A DNA stretch of 64,000 bases. It comes from Brevundimonas naejangsanensis. Its GTDB lineage: Bacteria > Pseudomonadota > Alphaproteobacteria > Caulobacterales > Caulobacteraceae. The stretch spans positions 1,664,501 through 1,728,500 of the forward strand of contig NZ_CP032707.1 of the NCBI RefSeq assembly GCF_003627995.1, in the 5' to 3' direction. The notes beneath the pieces are model-generated. The model was not told the origin of the DNA, searched no databases, and saw only the letters and a list, made by a program, of their open reading frames with translations. Of this stretch, positions 31,012 to 40,070 are shown piece by piece (the first letter of the stretch is position 1; each line of letters opens with the position of its first letter). The position numbers and the translations under genes were made by a program.

Positions 31012-32681
31012 GCACACGATCCAGAGCGCTGACGTGGGATCCCACCACGGCCATCGAAGCCCTTGCCGCGGCCGACGCCGCCCTGTGGATATGGACCCCC
31101 GCCGAGGACCAGATCCGCTTCACCGGGGCGACCCGTCCGCTGGGCCTGGGGCCGCTGGCGCCCCAATGTTCGGGCGCGGCCTTCACCGCCCTGGCCATGC
31201 CCCAGGACCGCGCCCTGGCCGACCGCCTGCTCAAGCCCCAGGCCGAGGGGACCGAGATCGCCGTGCGCCTGCGCATGCGCGGCTGCGAGACCTGCCTGTG
31301 GCGCGGCGTCTGGCTGGAGGACGGGCTGCGCGCGGCGGGCATCGTCGCCCTGGAGACCAAGTTCGCGGGCGCCGATCGGGACACGCTGACGGGCCTGCTG
31401 GACCGGCGCACCTTCCTGGTCCGCGTGGCCGAGACCCTGGCGGCGGCCGGGGACTATGAGATGGTGGTGGCCGACCTGGACCGGCTGCGCCGCCTCAACG
31501 AAGCCCTGGGCCATGAGCGCGCCGACCTGGTGCTGTCGGCCCTGGGCTCGCGCCTCTCGGCGGCCTTTTCCGAGGATTGCATCCCCGCGCGCATCGGCGA
31601 GGACGAGTTCGCCGTCCTGATCCGGCGCGGCGGCAGCGGGGCGGGCGGCAGCGAGCGGCTGCGCGAGGCGCTGGAGCAGCCCCTGCGCCTGGCCGGTTTC
31701 GACATCTATCCGACCCTGTCGATCGGGGCGGTGACGGCAGAGGGCGGCCCCGATGCGCCTGACGCCGCCGAACTGCTGCGGCGGGTCGAGCTGGCGGTCG
31801 AACAGGCCAAGCAGGCCGGGCGGGGCGGAGCGGCGGCCTATGGCCGGGCTCTGGAGAGCGACAGCTTGTCGCGCCTGGCGCTGGAGGCGGACCTGCGCAA
31901 TGCCTTCCTGCGCGGCGAGATCGAGCCCTTCTTCCAGCCCATCGTCAACCTGGACACCGGGGCGGTGGCGGGATTCGAGGCCCTGGCGCGCTGGCGCCAT
32001 CCCCGACGCGGCCTGGTGCCGCCGGACGAGTTCCTGACCCTGGCCGACGAAATGGGCCTGATGAACGACCTGGGCCTGTTGATGATGACCCAGGCCTCGC
32101 GCCAGCTGGCCGAGTGGCTGCAGCGCCACCCCAGCGCCGGGCGGCTGTTCTGCAGCGTCAACCTGTCGGTGGGCGAGATCGAGCGCGCCCATCTGGTCGA
32201 GGACGTGGCCCGCATCATCAAGGAAGCCGGCCTGCCGCGCGGCGCCCTGAAGCTGGAGGTCACCGAGGGCGACATCATGCGCGATACGGCGCGCGCCGCC
32301 GAGGTGCTCAAGGCGCTACGCGAGGCGGGGGCCAGCCTGGCGCTGGACGACTTCGGCACCGGCTTCTCGTCCCTGTCCTACCTGGCCAAGCTGCCCTTCG
32401 ACACCCTGAAGATCGACCGCTATTTCGTGCTGACGATGGACAAGGACGAGGGCTCGGCCAAGATCGTCAAATCCGTCGTCAACCTGGGCCGCGACCTGTC
32501 GCTGGAGGTGGTGGCCGAGGGGGTGGAGAACGCCCACCTGGCCCAGCTGCTGCTCGACGACGGCTGCCACTACGGCCAGGGCTTCGGCTATGCGCCCGCC
32601 CTGCCGGCCCAGGAGGCCGAGGTCTATCTCAACGAATCCCTCGCCGACGGCGCGGCCCCGATCAAGGCGCGCTCGGCGTAA
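31008..32681 (+). CDS. pdeA: c-di-GMP phosphodiesterase with degenerate GGDEF (PdeA-like)
   Basis: 557 residues. An N-terminal PAS-like region (about 1-120) is followed by a cyclase-like domain with GEDEF at residues 197-201 in place of GGDEF. A full EAL domain follows (EAL at 324-326, with NLSVG, EVTEGD, DDFGTG, LKIDRYF). In Caulobacter crescentus PdeA (CC3396), the GEDEF domain binds GTP and activates the EAL domain, and the protein is destroyed by ClpXP with CpdR at the swarmer-stalked transition. The architecture, GEDEF motif and position after the oxidase operon support orthology. TTG 31008 overlaps the GNAT stop. Confidence 0.85.
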   Translation: MSTRSRALTWDPTTAIEALAAADAALWIWTPAEDQIRFTGATRPLGLGPLAPQCSGAAFTALAMPQDRALADRLLKPQAEGTEIAVRLRMRGCETCLWRGVWLEDGLRAAGIVALETKFAGADRDTLTGLLDRRTFLVRVAETLAAAGDYEMVVADLDRLRRLNEALGHERADLVLSALGSRLSAAFSEDCIPARIGEDEFAVLIRRGGSGAGGSERLREALEQPLRLAGFDIYPTLSIGAVTAEGGPDAPDAAELLRRVELAVEQAKQAGRGGAAAYGRALESDSLSRLALEADLRNAFLRGEIEPFFQPIVNLDTGAVAGFEALARWRHPRRGLVPPDEFLTLADEMGLMNDLGLLMMTQASRQLAEWLQRHPSAGRLFCSVNLSVGEIERAHLVEDVARIIKEAGLPRGALKLEVTEGDIMRDTARAAEVLKALREAGASLALDDFGTGFSSLSYLAKLPFDTLKIDRYFVLTMDKDEGSAKIVKSVVNLGRDLSLEVVAEGVENAHLAQLLLDDGCHYGQGFGYAPALPAQEAEVYLNESLADGAAPIKARSA

Positions 32682-32711
32682 AGCATCCGTCTCCCATCAG
32701 AAGAGGGATTC

Positions 32712-33281
32712 TTACGCCCGGCCGCTCTGGCTCGACAGGCGGGCGGCGTCGACGCCCAGGGCGGCCAGGGCGCGGCTCCATTTGGTGTCGTAGTCGGCGT
32801 CGAAGATCAGGGCCGGATCGGCGTCGGCGGTCAGCCAGACGTTCTCGTTGAGCTCATCCTCCAGCTGGCCTTCGCCCCAGCCGGCGTAGCCGAGCAGCAG
32901 GATGGACTGGCTGGGGCCGTCCTCGCGGTCGGCCATGGCCGCCAGGGCGTCGCGGGTGCCGGTCATGGCCAGGCCGTCGCCGAAGGTCAGGGTGGCCTCG
33001 TCGCTGGTCCAGTCGGCCGTGTGCAGGACGAAGCCGCGCTCGCGCTCGACCGGGCCGCCGATCAGCACCGAGCGGTCGCCGGCGGCGTCGGGATGGGGCG
33101 TGTCCAGCTTTTCCAGCACTTCGGACAGGGAGACGCCCGGCACGGGCTGGTCCAGCCGCAGCCCCATGGCGTGCTCGTCGTCATGGGCGCAGATCAGGAT
33201 CACGGCGTGGCGGAATCGATCGTCGTCGATTCCGGGCATCGCCACCAGAAGACGCCCGGTCAGGGAGGAGAAGGCGGTCAT
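32712..33281 (-). CDS. YqgE/AlgH family protein
   Basis: 189 residues, the family's usual length. MTAFSSLTGRLLVAMPGIDDDRFRHAVILICAHDDEHAMGLRLDQP and FLGYAGWGEGQLEDEL-type segments are diagnostic. The cytoplasmic function is unknown, with early links to alginate regulation in Pseudomonas. The start at 33281 was chosen because the longer frame (33323) adds non-conserved residues. It converges with pdeA. Confidence 0.92.
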   Translation of the reverse strand: MTAFSSLTGRLLVAMPGIDDDRFRHAVILICAHDDEHAMGLRLDQPVPGVSLSEVLEKLDTPHPDAAGDRSVLIGGPVERERGFVLHTADWTSDEATLTFGDGLAMTGTRDALAAMADREDGPSQSILLLGYAGWGEGQLEDELNENVWLTADADPALIFDADYDTKWSRALAALGVDAARLSSQSGRA

Positions 33282-33416
33282 GTCCCTATCATCGGATCGG
33301 AAGGGGGCGGGCGCAAGACACACTCTGAGGAGGCGCGCTTGGCGATCCCGGCGCGGGTCTCTATCTGAGTCTCATCGTCCTGGATCGTCCGGGCCGAACT
33401 CCCGGAGACCCCCGAC

Positions 33417-33905
33417 ATGACCATCAAGATCGGCGACCGCATCCCCGACGCCACCCTGACGACCATGACGCCCGAAGGCCCCAAGCCGGTCAGCACGGCC
33501 GAGCTGTTCGGCGGCAAGACGGTCGCCCTGTTCGCCGTGCCGGGCGCCTTCACCCCGACCTGCTCGGCGCGCCACCTGCCCGGTTATAAGGACAACCGCG
33601 CCGACCTGGCCGCCAAGGGCGTGGACACGGTCGCCTGCGTCGCCGTCAACGACGCCTTCGTCATGGGCGCCTGGGCCGAGGCCAGCCAGGTGAGCGGCTC
33701 GGACGACATCGTCATGCTGGCCGACGGCAACGGCGACTTCACCCGCAAGCTGGGCCTCAGCCTGGACGCCACCGGCTTCGGCATGGGCGAGCGCTCGCAG
33801 CGCTACTCCATGCTGGTCAAGGACGGGGTGGTGGACCAGCTCAACGTCGAGCAGGGCGGCGAGTTCAAGGTGTCCTCGGCCGAACACCTGCTGGCCCAGC
33901 TGTAA
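33417..33905 (+). CDS. Peroxiredoxin, Prx5 (glutaredoxin/thioredoxin-dependent) type
   Basis: 162 residues. It reduces hydrogen peroxide and organic peroxides through peroxidatic Cys49 in VPGAFTPTCSARHLPG. KGVDTVACVAVNDAFVMGAW is a second family signature. There is no fused glutaredoxin domain. GGAGA lies upstream of ATG 33417. It is monocistronic and divergent from YqgE. Confidence 0.94.
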   Translation: MTIKIGDRIPDATLTTMTPEGPKPVSTAELFGGKTVALFAVPGAFTPTCSARHLPGYKDNRADLAAKGVDTVACVAVNDAFVMGAWAEASQVSGSDDIVMLADGNGDFTRKLGLSLDATGFGMGERSQRYSMLVKDGVVDQLNVEQGGEFKVSSAEHLLAQL

Positions 33906-33946
33906 TGTCAGGCGTCGCCCTGTCCTTGGCCTGTTTCGGCTGACGC

Positions 33947-34366
33947 ATGGGCGACGTCTTCACCCCGGAGCAGCGCAGCGCCGTCATGCGGCGGGTGAAG
34001 GGGCGCGACACCGCGCCCGAACTCAAGGTCCGGCGTCTGTTGCGCGGCGCCGGGATCGGCTATCGGCTGGGCGGCTGCGGCCTGCCCGGTCGACCCGATG
34101 TGGTGATGAAGGGACGGCGCATCGCCCTGTTCGTCCACGGCTGTTTCTGGCACGGCCATGACTGCCCGCGCGGGTCGCGAAAGCCCCGCGCCAACGCCGA
34201 CTACTGGGCCGCCAAGATCGACCGCAACCGCACGCGCGACGCCCGCGTCGCCGCCGAGCTGGAGGCGGCGGGCTGGCGGGTCCTGACCCTGTGGGAATGC
34301 GAACTGGCCGACCCCGCCTGGGGCGCGCGGCTGCTGGCCCGGGTGCGCGGCGAGCCGCGTCCCTAG
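33947..34366 (+). CDS. vsr: Very short patch repair endonuclease (Vsr)
   Basis: 139 residues. Vsr nicks at T:G mismatches that arise by deamination of 5-methylcytosine in methyltransferase target sites. MRRVKGRDTAPELKVRRLL, GRPDVV and FVHGCFWHGHDC are all conserved. Asp51 and His69 sit at the catalytic positions of the E. coli enzyme. No cytosine-5 methyltransferase gene is adjacent, which is unusual for vsr. It overlaps nothing and converges with the hybrid kinase. Confidence 0.92.
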   Translation: MGDVFTPEQRSAVMRRVKGRDTAPELKVRRLLRGAGIGYRLGGCGLPGRPDVVMKGRRIALFVHGCFWHGHDCPRGSRKPRANADYWAAKIDRNRTRDARVAAELEAAGWRVLTLWECELADPAWGARLLARVRGEPRP

Positions 34367-34373
34367 CGGCCGA

Positions 34374-36320
34374 TCAGGCGGCGGCCTCGGCGTCGGCGTC
34401 GGCGGCGGCGGCGTCGTCCAGGGCCTGGCCCAGGGCGGTCAGCAGCACGGCGGGCGTCAGCGGCTTGGCGACGAAGTGGTTCATTCCGGCGGCCAGGCAG
34501 GCGGCGATGTCCTCGGGCGCGGTGTCGGCGGTGACGGCGATGACCGGCGTCCGGGCGTTCGGGCCGTCGCCCGCGCGCAGGCGACGCGTGGTCTCGCGCC
34601 CGTCCAGTTCGGGCATCCGCACATCCATGAAGATCACGTCGAAAGCACCGGTCTCGCAGGCCTGGAGCGCGGCCATGCCGTTCTCGGCCATGGCGATTTC
34701 GCACTCGATGGATTGCAGGATCACCTGGATGGCGCGGCGGTTGATGGCGTGGTCGTCGACCACCAGCACCCGCAGGGCGCGCTCGGCTTCCTCGCCCGCT
34801 TCGGCCCCCGTTTCGACTTCGTTCGCCTCGGCCTCTTCCGTCCCGGCCGGGGCGACGGCAGCCGCCGTCTCGACATCGGACGGAGGGGCGGCGACCGGCG
34901 CGGCCTTGTCCTCGGGGGGCGGGATCAGGGCCCTAGCCGCCGCGCCGAACTGGCGGGGCAGGACGGCCGGAGCCGCGGCGGGCGCAGGCTCGGACGCCAC
35001 GCCGCCGGGCAGGGTCAGCGCCACGGTGAAGACCGAGCCCTGGCCCGCCTGGCTGCGCACCGTCAGCCGCCCGCCCATCAGCTCGATCAGGTCGCGGCTG
35101 ATGGCCAGGCCCAGACCCGAGCCGCCGTAGCGGGCGGCGACGCCGTCGGCCGTCTGGTCGAAGGGGGTGAAGAGGCGGTCCATCTGGCCCGTGGTCATGC
35201 CCGGCCCGGTGTCGGCGACGTCGATCAGCAGGACATGAAGCCCCGCCTCGTCCTGCCAGGAGCGCAGCTGGACGGTGATCGCCCCCGCCTCGGTGAATTT
35301 GACGGCGTTGGAGATGAGGTTGTTCAGCACCTGGCGCAGGCGCATGGCGTCGCCCCGCACCATGCGCGGCATATGGCGCGAACCGTCCAGGCGCAGGCGC
35401 AGGCCCTTGGCCCCGATCGGCCCCTGCCACAGGCGGAAGGTATGGTTGAGCAGGTCGCGCAGGTCGAAGTCGCGCGCCTCGACCTTCAGCCGCCCGGCGT
35501 CGAGACGCGCATGGTCCAGCAGGTCGTCCAGCAGGTCCTTCATCATCAGCCCGGCGTCCTCGATCATGGCGACCTGCTGGCGGGCCGTGGAGGAGGGGGC
35601 GGCGACGCGGTCCAGTTCATGGGCGCCGGTCAGGATGGCGCTGATCGGGGTGCGCAGGTCATGGGCGACGGCGGCCAGCAGGCCGCTGCGTCCGGCCATG
35701 ACGGTCTCGGCCTGGCGACGCTTGTCGTCGGCCTCCTTCAGGGCGCGGGCCTCGGCCACGCCCGCGACGTACAGGCGGCTGCGAGTGGTCAGGCAGAAGA
35801 AGATGAAGGCCACCACGCCGACGGCCACGGGCAGGATGAAGCGTCCCTCGATCCCCGCGCTGACCAGAAACAGCGGCGTCAGCGCCAGCACCGCCACCTG
35901 GGGCAGGACGGTCCAGATGAAGACTCGCATATTGCCCGTCGAGGCGATCACCGAATTGATCGCGCCCGCCGACAGCAGGGTGGTGGCGACGATGCCGCCG
36001 GGCACGCCGCCCATGGTCCACAGGGGCACGGCGATGCCGGCGTAGGCGGTGGTGTTGGCGGCCAGGACCAGGTCGCTCAGGAAGCGGCGCCAGCCTTTGG
36101 GCTCCGCCGTCTGGCCGCGGATGACGGGCAGGAAGGCCGCGGCCTCGGCCAGTTGCAGCAGCAGGTAGATCGCCAGCCAGCCCAGGCAGATCGGCAGGCC
36201 CAGGATGGGGCTGAACAGCAGGGCGCAGGCCGGGCCCACGACGAGCCGTTGCGGCAGCATCTTGTGCCGCTGGCGGATGGCTAAGGCCCATCCGGTCCGG
36301 GATGCGTCGGTCTGCGTCAT
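34374..36320 (-). CDS. Membrane hybrid histidine kinase
   Basis: 648 residues. About six N-terminal hydrophobic helices (residues 25-190) give a membrane input module without a recognisable periplasmic sensor domain. HisKA has VAHDLRTP (His about 219). The HATPase has NNLISNAVKFTEAG, DTGPGM and GSGLGLAISRDLIELMGG. A proline/alanine-rich linker leads to a C-terminal receiver with VVDDH, phosphoacceptor in FMDVRMPELDG (about 566) and AKPL. The ligand and partner are unknown. It ends 8 bases from the vsr stop. Confidence 0.92.
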   Translation of the reverse strand: MTQTDASRTGWALAIRQRHKMLPQRLVVGPACALLFSPILGLPICLGWLAIYLLLQLAEAAAFLPVIRGQTAEPKGWRRFLSDLVLAANTTAYAGIAVPLWTMGGVPGGIVATTLLSAGAINSVIASTGNMRVFIWTVLPQVAVLALTPLFLVSAGIEGRFILPVAVGVVAFIFFCLTTRSRLYVAGVAEARALKEADDKRRQAETVMAGRSGLLAAVAHDLRTPISAILTGAHELDRVAAPSSTARQQVAMIEDAGLMMKDLLDDLLDHARLDAGRLKVEARDFDLRDLLNHTFRLWQGPIGAKGLRLRLDGSRHMPRMVRGDAMRLRQVLNNLISNAVKFTEAGAITVQLRSWQDEAGLHVLLIDVADTGPGMTTGQMDRLFTPFDQTADGVAARYGGSGLGLAISRDLIELMGGRLTVRSQAGQGSVFTVALTLPGGVASEPAPAAAPAVLPRQFGAAARALIPPPEDKAAPVAAPPSDVETAAAVAPAGTEEAEANEVETGAEAGEEAERALRVLVVDDHAINRRAIQVILQSIECEIAMAENGMAALQACETGAFDVIFMDVRMPELDGRETTRRLRAGDGPNARTPVIAVTADTAPEDIAACLAAGMNHFVAKPLTPAVLLTALGQALDDAAAADADAEAAA

Positions 36321-36386
36321 GCGGCGATCCGAACGGGCGAGGGTCGCCCTTCGGCCGCATCATGGCCGCGGAGACCTAATGCTCCG

Positions 36387-37424
36387 TCAACGCGCCGAGG
36401 CGGCGGCCTCGGCCACGCTGGAAAATCCGTCGGCGCGCAGGCGGGAGGCCAGATCGCGCTTGATCCGGCCGACCAGGCCCGGCCCTTCGTAGATCAGGGC
36501 GGAATAGACCTGCACCGCCGAGGCGCCCGCGCGGATGCGTTCATAGGCGTCGGCGCCGTCGGCGATGCCGCCGACCGCGATCAGCGGCAGCCGCCCGGAC
36601 GAGGCCTCGGCGGCGGCTTGGAGGGCGCGCAGGGCGATGGGCTTCAGCGGCGCGCCGGACAGGCCCCCGGCTTCGCCCGCGAAGGGCGAGCGCAGGGAGG
36701 CGGGCCGCTCCAGCGTGGTGTTGGACACGATCAGGGCGTCGACGCCGTGGGCCAGGGACGCCTCGACGATCATGCCGATCTCCTCGCCGATCAGGTCGGG
36801 CGCGATCTTCAGGAAGACGGGCGCGCCGTCGGCCGGGCGGGCCTCATGGATGCGGCCCAGCAGGTCGTCCAGCGCCTCGCGCCCCTGCAGGGCGCGCAGG
36901 CCCGGCGTGTTGGGCGAGGAGATGTTGACGGTGAAATAGTCGGCCAGGCCCGCCAGGCGCTTCAGCCCCGCCACATAGTCGGCGGCCTTGTCCTCGGTAT
37001 CCTTGTTGGCGCCCAGGTTGGCGCCGATGGCCGTGCGCTTGGGGCGGCGCGCCAGGCGGGCGGCGAACGGCTCCAGCCCTTCGTTGTTGAAGCCCATCCG
37101 GTTGATGATGGCCCGGTCCTCGGACAGGCGGAACAGGCGCGGCCTGGGGTTGCCCGGTTGGGCGCGCGGCGTGACCGAGCCGCACTCCACCGCGCCGAAG
37201 CCCAGGCGCGACAGGCCCTCCAGGGCTTCGCCGTTCTTGTCCAGGCCGGCGGCCAGGCCGACGGGGTTGGACATCTCCAGCCCCGCGATGCGGGTCTTCA
37301 GGATCGGGTCGTCGGCGCCCGGCGCGGGCAGGGGCGTGACCTGCAGGGCGCGGATAGCCAGGCGGTGGGCCGTCTCGGGATCCAGTTGGCGCAGCGCCCA
37401 GGCGCCGAAGTCGGTCAGGCTCAT
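36387..37424 (-). CDS. pyrD: Dihydroorotate dehydrogenase (quinone), class 2
   Basis: 345 residues. It oxidises dihydroorotate to orotate at the inner membrane, passing electrons to quinone. An amphipathic N-terminus (MSLTDFGAWALRQLDPETAHRLAI) binds the membrane, as in class 2. GLAAGLDKNGEA, NRMGFNNEG, NISSPNTPGLR (catalytic Ser region) and VGGIADGADAYERIRAGASAVQVYSAL (FMN phosphate) are present. It is 2 bases downstream of the DUF952 gene on the same strand. Confidence 0.96.
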   Translation of the reverse strand: MSLTDFGAWALRQLDPETAHRLAIRALQVTPLPAPGADDPILKTRIAGLEMSNPVGLAAGLDKNGEALEGLSRLGFGAVECGSVTPRAQPGNPRPRLFRLSEDRAIINRMGFNNEGLEPFAARLARRPKRTAIGANLGANKDTEDKAADYVAGLKRLAGLADYFTVNISSPNTPGLRALQGREALDDLLGRIHEARPADGAPVFLKIAPDLIGEEIGMIVEASLAHGVDALIVSNTTLERPASLRSPFAGEAGGLSGAPLKPIALRALQAAAEASSGRLPLIAVGGIADGADAYERIRAGASAVQVYSALIYEGPGLVGRIKRDLASRLRADGFSSVAEAAASAR

Positions 37425-37426
37425 GC

Positions 37427-37780
37427 TCAGGCGGTCTCTTCCAGGATCATGCGGCCGTCGGCCGTCACCGACAGGCCCCGCGCGCCCCGCGTCGCCGAAG
37501 TCGGCAGGGGGCCGTAGATGTGGGGGAACAGGGCGCCGCCGCGCGACGGCTCCCAGATCAGGTCCTCGCCCAGGGCCGTCAGGTCGACCTCGACCAGCAT
37601 CAGCTCGGTCTGGCCGGCGTAATGCTTGGCCGCCGTGGCTTCCAGCTGATCGGCGGCGGACAGGTGGATGTAGCCGTCGGCCAGGTCCACGGCCGAGCCG
37701 TCGTAGCGGCCCTCGGCCAGGGCGGCGCGCCAGTCGGCGCGGCTCAGGATCTTGAAGGCGACGTCGGGCAGGTCGGTCAT
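37427..37780 (-). CDS. DUF952 domain protein
   Basis: 117 residues. DGYIHLSAADQLEATAAKHYAGQTELMLVEVDLTALG and FPHIYGPLP are typical of DUF952. The family resembles glutathione S-transferase-fused domains and is of unknown function. The start overlaps the upstream phosphatase stop by four bases, so it lies in an operon with the phosphatase and pyrD. Confidence 0.85.
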   Translation of the reverse strand: MTDLPDVAFKILSRADWRAALAEGRYDGSAVDLADGYIHLSAADQLEATAAKHYAGQTELMLVEVDLTALGEDLIWEPSRGGALFPHIYGPLPTSATRGARGLSVTADGRMILEETA

Positions 37781-38274
37781 GCTTGCAGGGCCTCGGGCGT
37801 CAGCCAGCCTTCATAGGAGGGGCGTCCGGCGACATCGACGCGGAACACCGCCGCCGCCGCCGTGGGAAAGCCGCCGCTCAGCTTGTCGAGGACGGAAGGG
37901 GAGGCGGCGCTCTCGATCAGATAGTCGACCGCCAGCTGATGCACCCCGGGATTATGCGCGATCAGCAGCAGGCAGCCCGCTTCGTCCTCGGCCGCCTCGA
38001 CGGCGCGGCGCAGGGTGTCGGCGGAGGCGTTGTAGAGGGCGTCGGCGACGCGCAGGTCGACGTCGCCGAAAAACTCGCTGACCGCGTCCCAGGTGTCGCG
38101 CGTGCGGCGCGCGCCCGAGACCAGGGCCATGTCCGGCTTCAGCCCTCGCTCGGCCAGGGCGCGGCCCATGGCGGCCGCGTCGCGGCGGCCGCGCTCGCTC
38201 AGGGCTCGGTCCACGTCGCCGCCCGGCGCCGAGGCCTCGGCCTTGGCGTGACGCATCAGGATCAGTCGCTGCAT
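37777..38274 (-). CDS. SixA-like histidine phosphatase
   Basis: 165 residues. The RHA(K) signature LMRHAKAE provides the catalytic histidine, and SGARRTRDTW and IAHNPG complete the site of the histidine phosphatase branch. E. coli SixA dephosphorylates phosphohistidines in phosphotransferase proteins; the substrate here is unknown. It heads the operon with DUF952 and pyrD. Confidence 0.88.
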   Translation of the reverse strand: MQRLILMRHAKAEASAPGGDVDRALSERGRRDAAAMGRALAERGLKPDMALVSGARRTRDTWDAVSEFFGDVDLRVADALYNASADTLRRAVEAAEDEAGCLLLIAHNPGVHQLAVDYLIESAASPSVLDKLSGGFPTAAAAVFRVDVAGRPSYEGWLTPEALQA

Positions 38275-38284
38275 GGGGCTGGCT

Positions 38285-39058
38285 TTAAGGCTGTTTGCGC
38301 GCGGCGCCCATAGGCGGCGCGTGATCGGGCGCGTGATCGCGCGCGGCGGGCGAGGGGGTCAGGGACGGGCGCCCGGCCAGGACCGCCTGGGCCAGGCCGT
38401 TGGGCCGCACCCGGGCGTAGGCCCGGCGCGAGGCCTCCAGCATGATCAGGCCGGCGGCGCCGGGGAACAGCTTGGGGCCGATCTGCTCCAGTCCGTCGGC
38501 CAGGGGCAGCATCGGCCGCCAGGGCGGGACATAGAGGGCCTGGGACCAGGCGGCGGGCTCCAGCCCGACTTCGCGCACCAGCCGTTCCAGCTGGCCGCGG
38601 GTGAAGGGACGGCCGTGGCCGAAGGGGGTGGTCTCGGCCCGCGCCCACATGCCGCCGCGCGCCGCCGCCGCCAGGATGATGCGCCCCGCCGGAGCCAGGA
38701 CGCGTACCGCCTCGGCCAGCAGGCCTTGCGGATCGTCCGCCTCCTCCAGCGCATGGACCAGCAGGATGCGGTCGAAGGTCCCCGCCGCGAAGGGCAGGCG
38801 CCGGTCGTCGACCAGGACGGTGCGGTTGCGCCCCGCCGCCGCCCACTGCTCGGCCCCCTGTCCGCCCGGCATGGCGGCGACTGCCCGGCGCGCGCCGACG
38901 AAGCCGTCCAGCCAGGGCGTGGCGTAGCCCAGGCCCAGCACGTCGCAGCCGTTGGCCGCGCCCCAGGCGTCCTCGAGCCGCCGCGCCAGCATGCGCCGCG
39001 CCAGCGCCCCCGTCGGTTCGCCGTAGAAAGTCCGTAGATCGTCGATGCTGCGGCGCAT
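38285..39058 (-). CDS. Class I SAM-dependent methyltransferase
   Basis: 257 residues. VLGLGYATPWLD stands in for the glycine-rich SAM loop, and FDRILLVHALEEADDPQGLLAEAVRVLAPAGRIILAAAARGGMWAR matches motifs II-III of Methyltransf_11. MWARAETTPFGHGRPFTRGQLERLVREVGLEP is typical of an alphaproteobacterial family often encoded divergently from gloB. The substrate is unknown. Confidence 0.88.
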   Translation of the reverse strand: MRRSIDDLRTFYGEPTGALARRMLARRLEDAWGAANGCDVLGLGYATPWLDGFVGARRAVAAMPGGQGAEQWAAAGRNRTVLVDDRRLPFAAGTFDRILLVHALEEADDPQGLLAEAVRVLAPAGRIILAAAARGGMWARAETTPFGHGRPFTRGQLERLVREVGLEPAAWSQALYVPPWRPMLPLADGLEQIGPKLFPGAAGLIMLEASRRAYARVRPNGLAQAVLAGRPSLTPSPAARDHAPDHAPPMGAARKQP

Positions 39059-39138
39059 GGGGCCAGTATGGCTGATTTTGCGCGGAATGTCGGCCTTTCA
39101 CGCCCAATCTCCGTTCATCCCGGCGGACGCTGCACACG

Positions 39139-39255
39139 CGTCATTCTCGGCCTTGTGCTGAGAATCCAGATGCGCGACCTCGAGATTTGGGACGCCGCGC
39201 AAACCCATCGCGCGTGGAGTCTCTGGATCCCCGGCACAAGGCCGGGGGTGACGGC
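39139..39255. repeat. Imperfect inverted repeat, third intergenic family
   Basis: CGTCATTCTCGGCCTTGTGC at the left is mirrored by CCGGCACAAGGCCGGGGGTGACG at the right, with GAATCCAGA/TCTCTGGATCC inside. It occupies most of the gap between the methyltransferase and gloB. Similar units occur between genes in many alphaproteobacteria. Confidence 0.65.
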
Positions 39256-39332
39256 AGGAAGGAGCGGGCGGCGGAGGCGTTGGCGCCTTTCCTTCTGGCC
39301 CTGCTAGGATGCCGCCAGATCGGAGACCGCCC

Positions 39333-40064
39333 ATGACCTTGACCGTTCGCCAGTTCCCCTGCCTGTCCGACAACTACGGCTACCTGATCCGCGACGAGGC
39401 GACGGGTCTGGTCGCGACTATCGACACGCCGGACGCCGAGGCGATCCTGGACGATCTGGAGGCCTCGGGCTGGGGGCGGCTGGACCTGATCCTGAACACC
39501 CACTGGCACCCCGACCACACCGGCGGCAACGAACGGCTGAAGGCCGAGACGGGCTGCGACATCGCCGGGCCGGAGGAGGTGCGCCGTGCCGCGCCGCTGG
39601 ATCACGTCCTGGTCGACGGCGAGGCGGTGCGCCTGGGCCAGACGGCCTTCGACGTGGTGCTGTCGCCGGGCCACACCTTGGGTCATGTGGTCTATCACGC
39701 GGCCGAGGCGAGGCTGGCCTTCGTCGGCGACGTCATCTTCGCCCTGGGCTGCGGGAGGCTGTTCGAGGGCACGCCGCAGCAGATGTGGGACAGCCTGAAC
39801 CGCATCGCCGCCTGGCCCGAGGCGACGACGCTCTACTGCGCCCACGAATACACCGCCGCCAACGCGCGCTTCGCCCTGTCCCTGCCCGACGCCGACGCGG
39901 CGCTGAAGGCGCACGCCGAGGCCGTGTTCGCCGCGCGCGACCGGGGCGAGCCGACCGTGCCGACCACCGTCGGCGCCGAGCGCCGCTTCAACCCCTTCCT
40001 GCGCGCCCGCGACGTCGCCGACTTCGCCGCGCGGCGGGCGGCCAAGGACGCCTTCAGGGGATAG
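39333..40064 (+). CDS. gloB: Hydroxyacylglutathione hydrolase (glyoxalase II)
   Basis: 243 residues. It hydrolyses S-lactoylglutathione in methylglyoxal detoxification. The metal motif THWHPDHTGGN, HTLGHVVYH and GDVIFALGCGRLFEGTPQQMW are complete, and the C-terminal HAGH domain is present (CAHEYT, PTVPTTVGAERRFNPFLR). ATG 39333 follows GGAGA by 6 bases; ATG 39309 is upstream without a site. Confidence 0.95.
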   Translation: MTLTVRQFPCLSDNYGYLIRDEATGLVATIDTPDAEAILDDLEASGWGRLDLILNTHWHPDHTGGNERLKAETGCDIAGPEEVRRAAPLDHVLVDGEAVRLGQTAFDVVLSPGHTLGHVVYHAAEARLAFVGDVIFALGCGRLFEGTPQQMWDSLNRIAAWPEATTLYCAHEYTAANARFALSLPDADAALKAHAEAVFAARDRGEPTVPTTVGAERRFNPFLRARDVADFAARRAAKDAFRG

Positions 40065-40070
40065 GGCCGC

